A DNA stretch of 64,000 nt from a virus. The position numbers and the translations under genes were made by a program. The DNA is taken from the IMG/VR virus record IMGVR_UViG_3300035698_031678, positions 62,001 to 126,000 of that record. One strand, given 5' to 3'. Below the pieces are notes generated by a model. That model had not been told where the DNA came from and did not search any database. It worked only from the letters and a program-made list of their open reading frames with translations. This document shows positions 1 through 8,564 of the stretch, one piece after another. Positions within the stretch are counted from its first letter, which is position 1, and every line of letters starts with the position of its first letter.

Positions 1-173
1 TTTGCAGACTCTATGCTAGGAAACTCTAAGACATACTTCATCATAGTACCGTTCTTAGGCTTCATACTTATTTTGTGGTATTCACTCTTAGGTAGTTTGT
101 ATGGGTCAGATACGTTATAGTCTTCACCACTAATTACCAATTCTTCTCTATCACCTTCTATTTTTAAGTTCAT
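1..173 (-). CDS. Hypothetical protein, 5' part only (window edge)
   Basis: The N-terminal 57 or so codons of a leftward gene run off the left edge. It starts with ATG at 173 and reads MNLKIEGDREELVISGED and onward without a stop. The start lies one base from the stop of the WYL-like gene upstream in the same direction, so the two are probably co-transcribed. No family recognised. Confidence 0.6.
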   Translation of the reverse strand, partial: MNLKIEGDREELVISGEDYNVSDPYKLPKSEYHKISMKPKNGTMMKYVLEFPSIESA

Positions 174-174
174 T

Positions 175-843
175 TTAGTTGGGGTTTTGTTTTATAAAAG
201 CGCTGTGGGGTATATATTCCAAGATTCTTCTTATGTTTTTATCACTACCACCTGTATATCCTTCTCTCCAGTAGCTAATTTTTCTGTTTATCGTGGTAAG
301 ATTAAGAATTCTATCAACTCTCATCATTCTCCAATAAGGCAAGTTTTCTGATTCTGATTCCGAATTAGCTCTTTTAAATCTAACACTCTTGTCTTTAACA
401 GAATCTCTTATTACAAAACACCTTAGGTAAACATCTGATGAATGTTCTTTAGAAACAACACCATCAACCATATATCCTTTGCCCACCACATAAGGTTCTA
501 CTAATCTAAATCCTTCAAATCCATCTTCATTTTGATAATACAAGCCTAAGTAAAATCTCTTCTTTATAGCAATCTTAATCTTTCTAAGGTGTAAATCTTC
601 ACGTTCTGGTTTGTTTTTCACATACATAATACTTCTAGCAGACTCGCTTAAAGAAGTTATCTTTTTAAACTCGTTATCAAAGTGTATCTCTCTGAAATTA
701 GTTTTTACTTGTTCGAATTCTCTTTTAGATATCTTATACCCGATTATTTTTTCTAGTTCAACCCAGGTTAACTTATCAAAGTCATCAAGTTGTTCTAAAA
801 ATTTTTCAGGAATAGACTCTATAATCTTATTTGCATTGTTCAT
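175..843 (-). CDS. WYL-like domain protein
   Basis: A 222-residue protein. Residues about 85-190 resemble the WYL fold: a basic helix, then strands with LGLYYQNEDGFEGFRLVEP, a central YLRCFVI strand and a late WRMMRVDRI strand, as in WYL domains where R and F/Y residues line a ligand pocket. WYL domains sense nucleic acid or nucleotide ligands in bacterial regulators. The N-terminal 80 residues carry no recognisable helix-turn-helix. The gene is preceded by a T4-late-like box only 5 bases before the ATG. The family call is by eye and moderate; the function is unknown. Confidence 0.45.
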   Translation of the reverse strand: MNNANKIIESIPEKFLEQLDDFDKLTWVELEKIIGYKISKREFEQVKTNFREIHFDNEFKKITSLSESARSIMYVKNKPEREDLHLRKIKIAIKKRFYLGLYYQNEDGFEGFRLVEPYVVGKGYMVDGVVSKEHSSDVYLRCFVIRDSVKDKSVRFKRANSESESENLPYWRMMRVDRILNLTTINRKISYWREGYTGGSDKNIRRILEYIPHSAFIKQNPN

Positions 844-848
844 CTTTC

Positions 849-856
849 TATTTATC
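849..856 (-). promoter_or_regulatory. T4-late-like promoter box GATAAATA
   Basis: GATAAATA on the minus strand, followed by GAAAG and then the ATG of the WYL-like gene. At T4-like spacing transcription would begin at or next to the ATG, so the mRNA may be leaderless. The box recurs before many virion genes in this window. Confidence 0.5.
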
Positions 857-1049
857 TTTTTGGTTGTAAAACATTTAATCTAAAGAAAAAATTCTGTAAA
901 AATGTTGAGTTAAAAAATTTTGAAAAAAATAATGAAAAAAATATGGGTAAAAAATAAAAATGTTCTAAAAAAATTCTTCATTGTATCTATAAAATTTTGT
1001 TAATATAAACTGTAATCTAAAAACTCTCTCCATTGGTAGTCTGGTGGGG

Positions 1050-1105
1050 TTATGTTGCTATTATCTTTCCTTAATAGGGGTTTGTTCTTCGTCAGAAAGC
1101 CAGTT
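1050..1105. repeat. 56-bp exact dispersed repeat, copy 1
   Basis: Identical over 56 bp and in the same orientation to 42313-42368. Both copies lie in long AT-rich non-coding gaps upstream of a leftward gene. On the minus strand both copies contain the same open end of a reading frame, NWLSDEEQTPIKER then a stop, so the repeat may be a gene-end relic or a conserved control element. The rest of this gap (844-1206) is very AT-rich and holds only the late box and the terminator. Confidence 0.85.
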
Positions 1106-1112
1106 TGGGAAT

Positions 1113-1149
1113 AAAAAAAAGGCTGATAGAATTTTACACTATCAGCCTT
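1113..1149 (-). terminator. Rho-independent terminator after the kinase gene
   Basis: An 11-bp perfect stem (arms 1119-1129 and 1139-1149, 9-base loop) is followed on the minus strand by a run of eight T. It sits about 60 bases past the stop of the guanylate-kinase-like gene and should end the leftward hub/kinase transcript. Confidence 0.85.
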
Positions 1150-1206
1150 CCAAAAAACAACCTTATTATTTTGTTACGTAAACTTAATTTCCTTGATATA
1201 AGGATT

Positions 1207-1758
1207 TTAAGTATCTAGCCAAATTTTTTCTGATAAACTCTTTAAGTTGAATTTAGGGTCAGTTATTTCAACATCAAAATCCTTGAAATCCTTGAATTGC
1301 TCCCAATCTGTAGTCATTCTTTTCTCAACATTGTCAGCGTTTTCCCTTTGCGATAATCTTTCTTCTCTTACATTGTCGCTTATGTTAATATAGACAACTA
1401 TCAATTTACTATTCCTTAAATGCATTGGTAACCTGTTAACGCCAGCTGGAGTCATTATGAAAAGGTTAGATTTATTAAACTCTTCTTTAGTCGTTCCATA
1501 AACAAAACCGTTAGGAAAGTACTTGAATTGCATGAATTTATCTTCACTTATCATTTTTAACATCATGTTTTCTGTAACAAAATGATAGGTTTTTCCTCCT
1601 ACTTCACCAGTTCTTGGTGGTCTAGTAGTATAGCTTATTTCAGTAGTAATATCGTTCAGTTGACTTAGCAAGTTCTTAGCGTAATCTTTACCACTTCCAC
1701 CTTGCCCTACTAAGATTATCTTTTTGTCTCTTAGCCTATTATCTTGTTCCTTATTCAT
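1207..1758 (-). CDS. gmk: Guanylate kinase-like (d)NMP kinase
   Basis: A 183-residue P-loop kinase. GQGGSGKD at residues 18-25 is a Walker A motif, and YTTRPPRTGE (43-52) followed by GGKTYHF is the guanylate-kinase GMP-binding signature. The length fits the family (about 180-210). It would phosphorylate GMP or dGMP to the diphosphate in the cytosol, feeding DNA synthesis; T4 gp1 is a different fold with a comparable role. Some kinases of this fold accept other purine dNMPs, so the substrate is inferred. It is the last gene of a leftward run, overlaps the upstream gene by one base, and is followed by a terminator. Confidence 0.75.
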   Translation of the reverse strand: MNKEQDNRLRDKKIILVGQGGSGKDYAKNLLSQLNDITTEISYTTRPPRTGEVGGKTYHFVTENMMLKMISEDKFMQFKYFPNGFVYGTTKEEFNKSNLFIMTPAGVNRLPMHLRNSKLIVVYINISDNVREERLSQRENADNVEKRMTTDWEQFKDFKDFDVEITDPKFNLKSLSEKIWLDT

Positions 1759-2069
1759 TATGTTAATTTTAAATGCTTTATACTTAACAAATAAGCAAAT
1801 TTCAGCACTCCAGTTCCTTCTAACTCAATGTAGGTTACAAAATCATTTTCAGAAACCAATATCTTAGGTTCATCCATCATATCTTCTGAAGCCATTACAC
1901 ATATTATTCTATATCCGTTTTTGACCAACATGATAATTTCTTCGTTTTCGTCTATCCTTATATGGTCATTATATTCTTGAGTGTATAACCAAGCGTCATC
2001 TACATAGATTTTAGTACTGCCATCAATACTAAGCTCTCGTTTCAGATTTCTTTTTTTACTAATTTTCAT
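1758..2069 (-). CDS. Hypothetical protein (103 aa)
   Basis: A small acidic protein between the hub-like gene and the kinase. It overlaps the former by 11 bases and the latter by one, so translation is probably coupled. No membrane segment and no family recognised. The predicted strand-rich pattern (YVDDAWLYTQEY, IIMLVKNGYRIICVMA) suggests a small beta domain. Confidence 0.65.
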   Translation of the reverse strand: MKISKKRNLKRELSIDGSTKIYVDDAWLYTQEYNDHIRIDENEEIIMLVKNGYRIICVMASEDMMDEPKILVSENDFVTYIELEGTGVLKFAYLLSIKHLKLT

Positions 2070-3399
2070 ATAGGTCTATTTTTTTAAACTCTCTCTTTTT
2101 TGCCAGAAATTCTTGATATATCTTTAAACCTCTGTTACCGTATCTATATTTAAGCCCAGTAACCACGTACATTCCAGAAAGACTTTGATTCACACCTTTT
2201 TCGTCTGTATCATAATCCATATCGTGGTAATTTTGATCTTGTGTCATTATTTCCACTGGTATTTTCTTAAAATTGGTCAAAGAAAAATCAGTACCTAAAT
2301 ATGTTATTGCTAGGTTAAGCTTAGATATCTCTTCCTTATTTATGCTGTTGCCTATTTTCGCCTCATAATAATTGTCGTGAACGTTGTCAGGAAAGTAAGT
2401 GCCAACTCTATTCACTCTTATGTTTGTTGTGTGATCTTCTAATTCTTCTCCTTTGAGAACTTTCATTTCAGCCCCAATGTTTTTTGTAATAGTACTTTCT
2501 ACAAACACCTCTTCGTAATCTTGTATGGATTTGTTGTACCTATTTATGACTTGCCTATAACCTGACCGATTTCTGCTTTTTCCAGCGTTGTTTATTATTT
2601 TATAGTCAAAGATGTAATTAGCGTTTGCAGCCCTGGCTTGATGGTTACTAGCATAATTTTCTTCTGCATACTTCTCATTGGCAAAAGTGATCTCATAATT
2701 CGAATCTACTGTGCTTTCTAGTTCAGCTTCTATCTCTGTTTGAAACAATGAATTAATTTCAACCAAGTTCAGGTAGTAGTGTTCGTCTACGTATATGTGA
2801 TAAAATGAGTCGAAGTCGCTGTAAACAGAGTTCATGAGTTCATTCATTATAAGTTCTTTGTAGCTGACATTAGGGCAAATATGATACATTGCATCGTTTG
2901 TGTTATCTACGTTACTTGCAAATCCAAGATTCATGTTTTTAGCTATTTGCTGTAAGTAAGAATGTATACTACCATCAAATCCTTCTATCCTGTCTACCCA
3001 AAACTCTGGTAATTCCAGCGTTGCTTCTAGGAAAAACTTGCTGCCAGTTGAAACTAGAGATGTTATCCTATAGTCTTGCCTAACTCCTTTAAAGTCGTCA
3101 TTATCACTCTTAAGAAATAGGCTTAATATGTCATCCAAAGGCAAGAATTCATTTTTCATTCCATCACTAATATCATTTAGTGTTACTTTAATTGTAGGTA
3201 AAAGTTTCTCTGTAGATAAGGTAAAGTCTGTAATGTTAGAGTCAAAAAAGGCTAAGTCATTTATGACAATGTAGGGTGAACTACTTCCAGCTTTATCTTC
3301 TCCAACGTCTGTAGCTCTACCATCAGATTCTTCCCTGTTTAGTATTTCTATTTTTTTAACTTCTATTGTTGGTTCGAAAAATTTTCTTATTATGCTCAT
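2059..3399 (-). CDS. Baseplate hub-like protein (gp27/gpD-type)
   Basis: A 446-residue virion protein. After a 35-residue low-complexity stretch, an N-terminal beta domain with LPTIKVTLND, a charged loop and VRQDYRITSL leads into ELPEFWVDRIEGFDGSIHS and the helical segment IAKNMNLGFASNVDNTNDAM. It then reads FDSFYHIYVDEHYYLNLVEIN. This order (PTI-x-VT, then LGFASN-x-x-x-T-x-D-M, then a Y-Y-x-LN-x-V strand) is typical of hub proteins of large myophages that form the top of the spike, with the VgrG/gp27 fold. It is expected to pair with the gp5-like spike encoded near 60 kb. A late box lies 3 bases before its ATG. Confidence 0.6.
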   Translation of the reverse strand: MSIIRKFFEPTIEVKKIEILNREESDGRATDVGEDKAGSSSPYIVINDLAFFDSNITDFTLSTEKLLPTIKVTLNDISDGMKNEFLPLDDILSLFLKSDNDDFKGVRQDYRITSLVSTGSKFFLEATLELPEFWVDRIEGFDGSIHSYLQQIAKNMNLGFASNVDNTNDAMYHICPNVSYKELIMNELMNSVYSDFDSFYHIYVDEHYYLNLVEINSLFQTEIEAELESTVDSNYEITFANEKYAEENYASNHQARAANANYIFDYKIINNAGKSRNRSGYRQVINRYNKSIQDYEEVFVESTITKNIGAEMKVLKGEELEDHTTNIRVNRVGTYFPDNVHDNYYEAKIGNSINKEEISKLNLAITYLGTDFSLTNFKKIPVEIMTQDQNYHDMDYDTDEKGVNQSLSGMYVVTGLKYRYGNRGLKIYQEFLAKKREFKKIDLYEN

Positions 3400-3402
3400 A
3401 CC

Positions 3403-3410
3403 TATTTATT
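3403..3410 (-). promoter_or_regulatory. T4-late-like promoter box AATAAATA
   Basis: AATAAATA on the minus strand, then GGT and the ATG of the hub gene. The three-base gap implies no room for a leader. Confidence 0.5.
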
Positions 3411-3466
3411 CTGGTAGAAACCGCTTGTTAAAACAATGATTATTTAGTCAACAAAATTCACAGACA

Positions 3467-4216
3467 ATGTACATAAACGAAAACATAAAATGGCAAGGCA
3501 CAACTTACAAAATAGTTATAAAAACCAACAGTGTAGACACTTTGGATCTTGATATAATCTTGAATAACGTCCTTCAAGAAAAGCATCATGACATCAACAT
3601 GGTTCAGGTCTTAACAATACTTTCTTTTATTGGTTATATTCCAGATTCAATGGTAAAACATTTTGGTTCTAAAATCAAACCATTCGTTCAATTAGTATCA
3701 GACGAGAATGTTATTGAGACACATTATAAAATCATTCCTAAGGTTTTATCAAAAAATTACGCTTTTTTAAACAGTGTATACTGCCCTACAACAGACAAAC
3801 ATAGATCTGCCCCAGATCTACCAGAAGATTTACTGAAAAAGTTGTTACCATCAATATCTTTTAAAGATTGGTACTACCTTTCTAATAATGAAAAAAGATT
3901 GTTCTTGTTATTTGATGGTGAACCAAAAAGCGATATTGTAAACCCAGTAAAAGTAAAGAAAGATAGTACCATAGACTACTTTAAAATACCATTGCTATAC
4001 CAGTGGATAACAATATCAACTAGAAAACTTAAACCGAAAGATTTAGTAGTCAGAGTTGAAGACATGTACTTTACGGTTGTAGCCTATGCTGATGCTAGCC
4101 ATTTTATTGACAATTCTGATAAGCGTTTTATCAATTATGGTAAAACAAACCCTATTTTTTATAAGGTAGAAGCTATAAGTGATGTAGAACCAGAACTCAA
4201 TTGCTTTCCGAACTAA
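3467..4216 (+). CDS. Hypothetical protein (249 aa)
   Basis: First gene of a rightward run of small genes, divergent from the hub gene. It has no signal peptide, membrane span or known motif. The middle contains VLTILSFIGYIPDSMVKHFG and a SFKDWYYLSNNEKRLFLLFDGEP segment; the sequence looks globular, with mixed helix and strand. The ATG follows an A-rich leader without Shine-Dalgarno. Function unknown. Confidence 0.7.
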   Translation: MYINENIKWQGTTYKIVIKTNSVDTLDLDIILNNVLQEKHHDINMVQVLTILSFIGYIPDSMVKHFGSKIKPFVQLVSDENVIETHYKIIPKVLSKNYAFLNSVYCPTTDKHRSAPDLPEDLLKKLLPSISFKDWYYLSNNEKRLFLLFDGEPKSDIVNPVKVKKDSTIDYFKIPLLYQWITISTRKLKPKDLVVRVEDMYFTVVAYADASHFIDNSDKRFINYGKTNPIFYKVEAISDVEPELNCFPN

Positions 4217-4253
4217 AACAGTTAAAAACCATTTTAAAAATAAAACTATAAAA

Positions 4254-4598
4254 ATGAATGAAATCAACGAAATAAAGCTAGACGTCACACAAGATTTAAT
4301 ATCTTTTAGAATCCACTTTGGCTTATCAGAATGTCGTAATCTACTTAACCTACACCTTTACCAAAATAGTGAGATAGATTCAGAACCTAGAAAACTAATT
4401 TTTTCTACTAATAATCAAAAACCAGCTGTAGCTCTTGTTGAATTGCTCAACTTTATAAGAATACCTTTACAAATGGTGGTAGTGTTGACAAATATGAACT
4501 TTTTCAAGAAATATGATTTCGTTCTAAGTGCATCTGGAGGTTACTATCTTACCCAACAGTTTTATGACTTACATGGTAAAGACATTTTGAAAAACTAA
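4254..4598 (+). CDS. Hypothetical protein (114 aa)
   Basis: Follows the previous gene after 37 bases with an A-rich leader (AAACTATAAAAATG). A soluble small protein with a hydrophobic core (LVELLNFIRIPLQMVVVLTN). No family recognised. Probably co-transcribed with its neighbours. Confidence 0.65.
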   Translation: MNEINEIKLDVTQDLISFRIHFGLSECRNLLNLHLYQNSEIDSEPRKLIFSTNNQKPAVALVELLNFIRIPLQMVVVLTNMNFFKKYDFVLSASGGYYLTQQFYDLHGKDILKN

Positions 4599-4615
4599 AA
4601 ATTAAATTAACCATT

Positions 4616-5197
4616 ATGAACAATTTATATAATTTCGACAAAGAAACTCTAGAGTTTAAAAAAAGAGGCTTTTGGCAATTCGACTACAAGATGTTGTTTT
4701 TAATCACTGTCTTAATAGCCAGCAATATTCATTTTTTGTTAAGATACTATAGTCAAGTTAACCTCAACAAGACTAACCTGGTAGTTATGGCAGATCAGAA
4801 ATTTGTTATAGATGATCAGTGTGAAGATTTTACAGAATTAAAATTGTTTGATTTTTTAGCACAATTAAGGATAGACCATCAAAACATTGTTTTTTCTCAA
4901 GCTTATCTAGAAACAGGTGGTTTCACTAGTGACATCTTTATAGAAAACAATAATCTATTTGGTATGAAAAGGGCTAGAGTAAGGAGTACCTTGTGCATAG
5001 GGGAAAACAGAGGTCATGCAGTCTATAATACCTGGAAAGAATCTGTTATTGATTACCTTATGTGGCAGAACGAATACGGAAAAGACAGAAACCCAGTTGA
5101 ATATTACGCATTACTCTCAAGAGTTTATGCTGAAGACAAAAACTACGTTCTAAGGCTTAAAGAAATTGATAAAAATTTAATACACCATGACAATTAA
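4616..5197 (+). CDS. Membrane-anchored glucosaminidase-like peptidoglycan hydrolase
   Basis: 193 residues. One hydrophobic segment (about 24-43) follows a short basic N-terminus, so the protein should be anchored with the enzyme outside the cytoplasm. The domain at 75-190 matches bacterial Bax/LytG-type N-acetylglucosaminidases: FSQAYLETGGF holds the likely catalytic Glu99, followed by FIENNNLFGMK, then HAVYNTWKESVIDYLMWQ and a YALLSRVYAEDKNYV end. It would cut the glycan strand of peptidoglycan. Role in lysis or cell-wall remodelling is inferred; a separate amidase is encoded at 17.5 kb. It overlaps the next gene by 11 bases. Confidence 0.72.
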   Translation: MNNLYNFDKETLEFKKRGFWQFDYKMLFLITVLIASNIHFLLRYYSQVNLNKTNLVVMADQKFVIDDQCEDFTELKLFDFLAQLRIDHQNIVFSQAYLETGGFTSDIFIENNNLFGMKRARVRSTLCIGENRGHAVYNTWKESVIDYLMWQNEYGKDRNPVEYYALLSRVYAEDKNYVLRLKEIDKNLIHHDN

Positions 5198-5810
5198 CCA
5201 AAGGCTATTACCACCAATCTGGAAAGGAAAAATAAAAACAATAGAAGAATACTTTGAAATACAGGGTGTTGAAAAATACACGATAAAAAACGATGTTGTA
5301 ACAATAGACCAGGATGCTAAATTGAAGGGTATTTACCTTAAGCTACCATTCAAGATCGACTTAGTAAAAGGCAACCTAGATGTTTCTTTTAACAGAATAG
5401 CTACACTAGAAGACTTTCCTCAAGTTTTTGGAGACTTAGACATTTCAGGCAACGTACTAGATACCATAGACTTTCCTCTAAAGGTCTCTGGGTCTATAAA
5501 CCTAAGTAACAACAAAAGACTTACATCACTAGAAGGTATTCCCGAAGAGATTAAAGGTAATCTAAATGCCTCCTTTTGTAACATAAACAGCCTGGTAATG
5601 ACCAAAGATGTTAGTATAACTGGAGACGTTTCCCTAGCTAGCAATGGGATATCTTCTTTAAATCTACCAAACAAACTAATAGTTGGTGGAACTCTTAACG
5701 TATTTGATAACCAGATAAGAGACCACAAAACAAACGTAAAAGCCGAATTCATTGAGCTTTCTGGAAACCCTTGCAACAGTGCAGAGTGGGAAAGCGATTG
5801 TATGTGGTAA
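5187..5810 (+). CDS. Leucine-rich-repeat protein
   Basis: 207 residues built from about six units of roughly 20 residues with the pattern G-x-L-x-x-S-x-N-x-x-x-L-x-x-x-P, for example KGNLDVSFNRIATLEDFP, FGDLDISGN and SGSINLSNN. This phage-type LRR resembles repeats found in T4-group and Bacteroidetes phages and usually forms a curved protein-binding solenoid. The N-terminal 50 residues are non-repeat. No secretion signal, so an intracellular partner is more likely than a surface one. The target is unknown. Confidence 0.7.
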   Translation: MTINQRLLPPIWKGKIKTIEEYFEIQGVEKYTIKNDVVTIDQDAKLKGIYLKLPFKIDLVKGNLDVSFNRIATLEDFPQVFGDLDISGNVLDTIDFPLKVSGSINLSNNKRLTSLEGIPEEIKGNLNASFCNINSLVMTKDVSITGDVSLASNGISSLNLPNKLIVGGTLNVFDNQIRDHKTNVKAEFIELSGNPCNSAEWESDCMW

Positions 5811-5841
5811 TCATTAAATAACTATTAAAATAACAAACGAT

Positions 5842-6099
5842 ATGGCTCAAGAGGTTAAAAATTACGTATTATTAGATAAAAACCAGATTTTGGTTCCAAT
5901 GTATCATGATAAAGATGATGTAGAAGTTGGTAAAACGGTATATCTACAAGTCTCCACTTCTATAATGAAAGGTAAGGTAAAGAAGAGACTAAACAAAAGC
6001 GACCATTACGAAGTTACCACAATGTTTAATGGTAAAGAGAAACCTTTTTTCAAAAGAAAATCGGAAATTATGGCTATAGGACTAAAAACGTACGTTTAA
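5842..6099 (+). CDS. Hypothetical small basic protein (85 aa)
   Basis: Lysine-rich and probably a small beta barrel: VGKTVYLQVSTSIMKGKVKKRL followed by YEVTTMFNGKEKPFFKRKSEI has the alternating pattern of SH3/KOW-like folds. Nucleic-acid or protein binding is possible but unproven. Confidence 0.6.
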   Translation: MAQEVKNYVLLDKNQILVPMYHDKDDVEVGKTVYLQVSTSIMKGKVKKRLNKSDHYEVTTMFNGKEKPFFKRKSEIMAIGLKTYV

Positions 6100-6140
6100 T
6101 AGCATTCAAACAAATTTTTTAAGATTATAATTAAGCACTC

Positions 6141-6383
6141 ATGACTGAAACCGAATTTTTACAATTGTTACATTCTGTAGCTAAAGATAGAGACATAGAA
6201 TTTGCAATAGAAGAAATAACAATGGAATCTAATTTTAAAACAGAACTCCACCTAGATAGTTTAGATCAGTTAGATCTTGTCATGGGTATGGAAAAACACT
6301 TTAACATTATGTTAGATTATGATGGTACTAATGCAATGGAAACTGTTGTAGAACTTTACGAATTAACAAAATCAAAAATATAA
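6141..6383 (+). CDS. Acyl carrier protein-like
   Basis: 80 residues, the normal ACP length. The sequence ELHLDSLDQLDLVMGMEKHF contains the DSL motif, whose Ser40 would carry 4'-phosphopantetheine, followed by the amphipathic recognition helix II. The N-terminal helix and the acidic charge also fit. In bacteria ACP carries acyl chains for fatty-acid or secondary-metabolite synthesis. In a phage it could load a host acyltransferase, act in lipid synthesis, or serve as a binding partner; no matching synthase is visible here. It sits 5 bases before the next gene. Family call is fairly strong, role unknown. Confidence 0.75.
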   Translation: MTETEFLQLLHSVAKDRDIEFAIEEITMESNFKTELHLDSLDQLDLVMGMEKHFNIMLDYDGTNAMETVVELYELTKSKI

Positions 6384-6387
6384 AGCC

Positions 6388-6798
6388 ATGTCTAAGAAAT
6401 TTAAGATTAGTAAAAACAAACTGTTTTTTAAAAATAAAAACGGTTCTTTAATGAGATTAGACAAGTATTCCCTGGACTTATACTACTTTGTCATATCTAG
6501 AATGACTACCGAAGAATTTGTTAAAAAACATAAAGCCCTAAATGATGGGGTAAAGTATGCTATGAACGTTTCGCCAGTTCTTTTACACGTTCCAGATCCT
6601 TTATCAGGCTACGTTGAAAATTCTCCAACGCAAAATCGTGTGCATGATAAAGGTAAAGTTCACCACACCATGACTATATTTACGCAAATCGATAGAGTTG
6701 CTGTTGTAAAGCTTACTACAGAAAAAAACATTCTAGAATTATCAAATGACGAAAAGATCATAAATTCTGTAGTAGAAACTGATAAAGAAAATTCTTAA
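6388..6798 (+). CDS. Hypothetical protein (136 aa)
   Basis: Starts 5 bases after the ACP-like gene. A strongly basic N-terminus (KKFKISKNKLFFKNKNGSL) precedes a mixed domain. Contains HVPDPLSGYVENSPTQNRVHD and HHTMTIFTQIDRVAVVKL. No family recognised. The tight spacing suggests co-expression with the ACP-like gene. Confidence 0.6.
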   Translation: MSKKFKISKNKLFFKNKNGSLMRLDKYSLDLYYFVISRMTTEEFVKKHKALNDGVKYAMNVSPVLLHVPDPLSGYVENSPTQNRVHDKGKVHHTMTIFTQIDRVAVVKLTTEKNILELSNDEKIINSVVETDKENS

Positions 6799-6826
6799 TT
6801 CTTCTATAGAAATCAAATAAATCACT

Positions 6827-7570
6827 ATGGAGACTGACAATAAAAAGTTTATATTAACAGAAAAAGAATTAAGAGTTGGGGCTGTTAGCTTGCACAGACA
6901 TATGTTGACTGAATCAGAGCAATTTTGCTCTTTAAAGGTTTTAGGTGGAGGTTGGTTTAGTGCAGATAATGTAAACAAAATTTTATACTTTTTTGGTACT
7001 TCTCACGAATTTGGTCAATGTTCTATAGAGCAACTTAAAGAATACAGAGCAAAAAATGAACATATTTTTGGAAAAAAAGGTAAAGATTTTAGATGGATCT
7101 TTTCAAATGAAAATTCTTTAGAAGAAGCTATCTCTGATTATCTAAATTGTAAACACCTAACTAATATGGGTTTAGGCAGCTTTACTAAAAATTTCATAGA
7201 CCCAATTGATAAGCCTTACATCTATAGTAAGCCTTATGGCACGACCTTTGAAATTTCTTTAGTAAACAATTACGAAGACGTTCCTGAAAAATACTTAGAT
7301 TTTTTGGTAGATGATATTACTGATGATGAAAGAATCTTGAAAAAGATAAGTTCTGTGATTATAATTGGCGCATTTGACCCTAAAGACATGGAACTTGAAG
7401 CGTTCAAGGTGCTACTAAGTTTAAAAGAACATTCTTTACCTTTAGATTATTTTAATGGTTCTCCTTACTTAATATTTTTGAAGAAAGCTAAGCTTGTAAA
7501 AGGTTCTAAAAGATTAAGTATTACTGAACTCGGTAAGGTGTACGTAGAAACGGTTTTACTATGCAACTAA
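6827..7570 (+). CDS. Hypothetical protein (247 aa)
   Basis: Soluble protein. The N-terminal part contains FCSLKVLGGGWFSADNVNKILYFFG and FGQCSIEQLKEY. The C-terminal 70 residues look like a winged-helix arrangement ending RLSITELGKVYVETVLL, so nucleic-acid binding is conceivable. It overlaps the next small gene by 10 bases. Function unknown. Confidence 0.6.
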   Translation: METDNKKFILTEKELRVGAVSLHRHMLTESEQFCSLKVLGGGWFSADNVNKILYFFGTSHEFGQCSIEQLKEYRAKNEHIFGKKGKDFRWIFSNENSLEEAISDYLNCKHLTNMGLGSFTKNFIDPIDKPYIYSKPYGTTFEISLVNNYEDVPEKYLDFLVDDITDDERILKKISSVIIIGAFDPKDMELEAFKVLLSLKEHSLPLDYFNGSPYLIFLKKAKLVKGSKRLSITELGKVYVETVLLCN

Positions 7571-7731
7571 AGCTACCTTGTTGGATAGTGGGTCACAAAT
7601 CACCAAATTGGTTAGTAATAAGGAAAAGAATATTTAAAAATAATGGACAAGTAAAATACATTAGTTCTAGATATTGTACCAGATGCGAGGAGATAGTGAA
7701 AGATCGAAATTATAAAAAATCTACATTATGA
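7561..7731 (+). CDS. Small CxxC protein (56 aa)
   Basis: A short gene bridging its neighbours: ATG at 7561 overlaps the upstream stop, and its TGA overlaps the ATG of the next gene (ATGA). The product is basic, with one Cys near the N-terminus (PCWIVGHK) and a YCTRCEE pair near residues 39-42, which could form a small metal-binding site. The coupled overlaps on both sides are the main evidence that it is real. Function unknown. Confidence 0.55.
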   Translation: MQLKLPCWIVGHKSPNWLVIRKRIFKNNGQVKYISSRYCTRCEEIVKDRNYKKSTL

Positions 7732-8054
7732 GTGGTAAAGTGGTAAAATTGAAAGAAATTGTTGAAAAAGAACAAATAGAAAATAAGTGCATACTGTCTG
7801 AAGACGCTTTAATTCTTATTTTTTGTTCATTCTCTAAAAGTACTAAGCTACAGATTGACATGTTTGAATTATACTTTGATTTATTAGAAATCTTAGAATT
7901 TTATAGGGAAAAAGAACATAGTAGTTTATTGTTTGAAAAATCTAAGGCTATATTCTTAAAGTATGATCAAATAGCGGTTCAGGAATTCGAGTTACTGACT
8001 AAGCACTACCATGAAAGTTACTTAGAAGTAATGGAAAAAATCAAAAATTTATAG
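7728..8054 (+). CDS. Hypothetical helical protein (108 aa)
   Basis: Mostly alpha-helical and acidic (LQIDMFELYFDLLEILEFYREKEH). Its start overlaps the preceding stop and its stop is 2 bases before the next ATG. No family recognised. Confidence 0.6.
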   Translation: MSGKVVKLKEIVEKEQIENKCILSEDALILIFCSFSKSTKLQIDMFELYFDLLEILEFYREKEHSSLLFEKSKAIFLKYDQIAVQEFELLTKHYHESYLEVMEKIKNL

Positions 8055-8056
8055 TT

Positions 8057-8329
8057 ATGGGGGAAATGTCCGAATATTACAGAAATCCAAAAGATGGTAT
8101 AGAAGAATGGAGCAACGAATTAGAAAAACTAGAGAAAGATAGAACCAGAGATACTTATTGGGTTACTAAATCTGGAAAGAAATCTAAAATAAAGGATTTG
8201 TCAGATTTGCACCTTAGAAACATAGTAAACCACACCATAAATTCTAAAAAACTAAATAAAGAAAGTAAGTTGTCTTTGCTTAGAACAATTGATTTAGAAA
8301 TGAAATTTAGAGAAGATAATGAAAAGTGA
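8057..8329 (+). CDS. Hypothetical charged protein (90 aa)
   Basis: Highly charged, helical, lysine/glutamate-rich. Contains KDLSDLHLRNIVNHTIN, a short-helix pattern seen in many small phage proteins of unknown function. Overlaps the following gene by 11 bases. Confidence 0.58.
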   Translation: MGEMSEYYRNPKDGIEEWSNELEKLEKDRTRDTYWVTKSGKKSKIKDLSDLHLRNIVNHTINSKKLNKESKLSLLRTIDLEMKFREDNEK

Positions 8330-8564
8330 TAGGTTAGATTGGAAAAGAGATTTTTTCACAATAGTAAAAAGAAATGATTACTACTATGTAATAAATATGT
8401 TTGGTATAAAGATTAAACTTTCAGATACCTTTGGTACAGTTTGCCACCCTTTAGCCCTTTGCAGTATAGCAGATGCAGAATCACTCATTAAAGTTTTGGG
8501 TATTTTTAGAAGCAGAATAAGTTATAAAAAGCTAAAAAACATAAATTACCGTTATGAATATTGA
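8319..8564 (+). CDS. Hypothetical protein (81 aa)
   Basis: Small basic protein, probably beta-rich (YYYVINMFGIKIKLSDTFG) with two cysteines in VCHPLALCSIADAESLI. It overlaps both neighbours by 11 bases, which supports coupled translation in this run. Confidence 0.58.
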   Translation: MKSDRLDWKRDFFTIVKRNDYYYVINMFGIKIKLSDTFGTVCHPLALCSIADAESLIKVLGIFRSRISYKKLKNINYRYEY

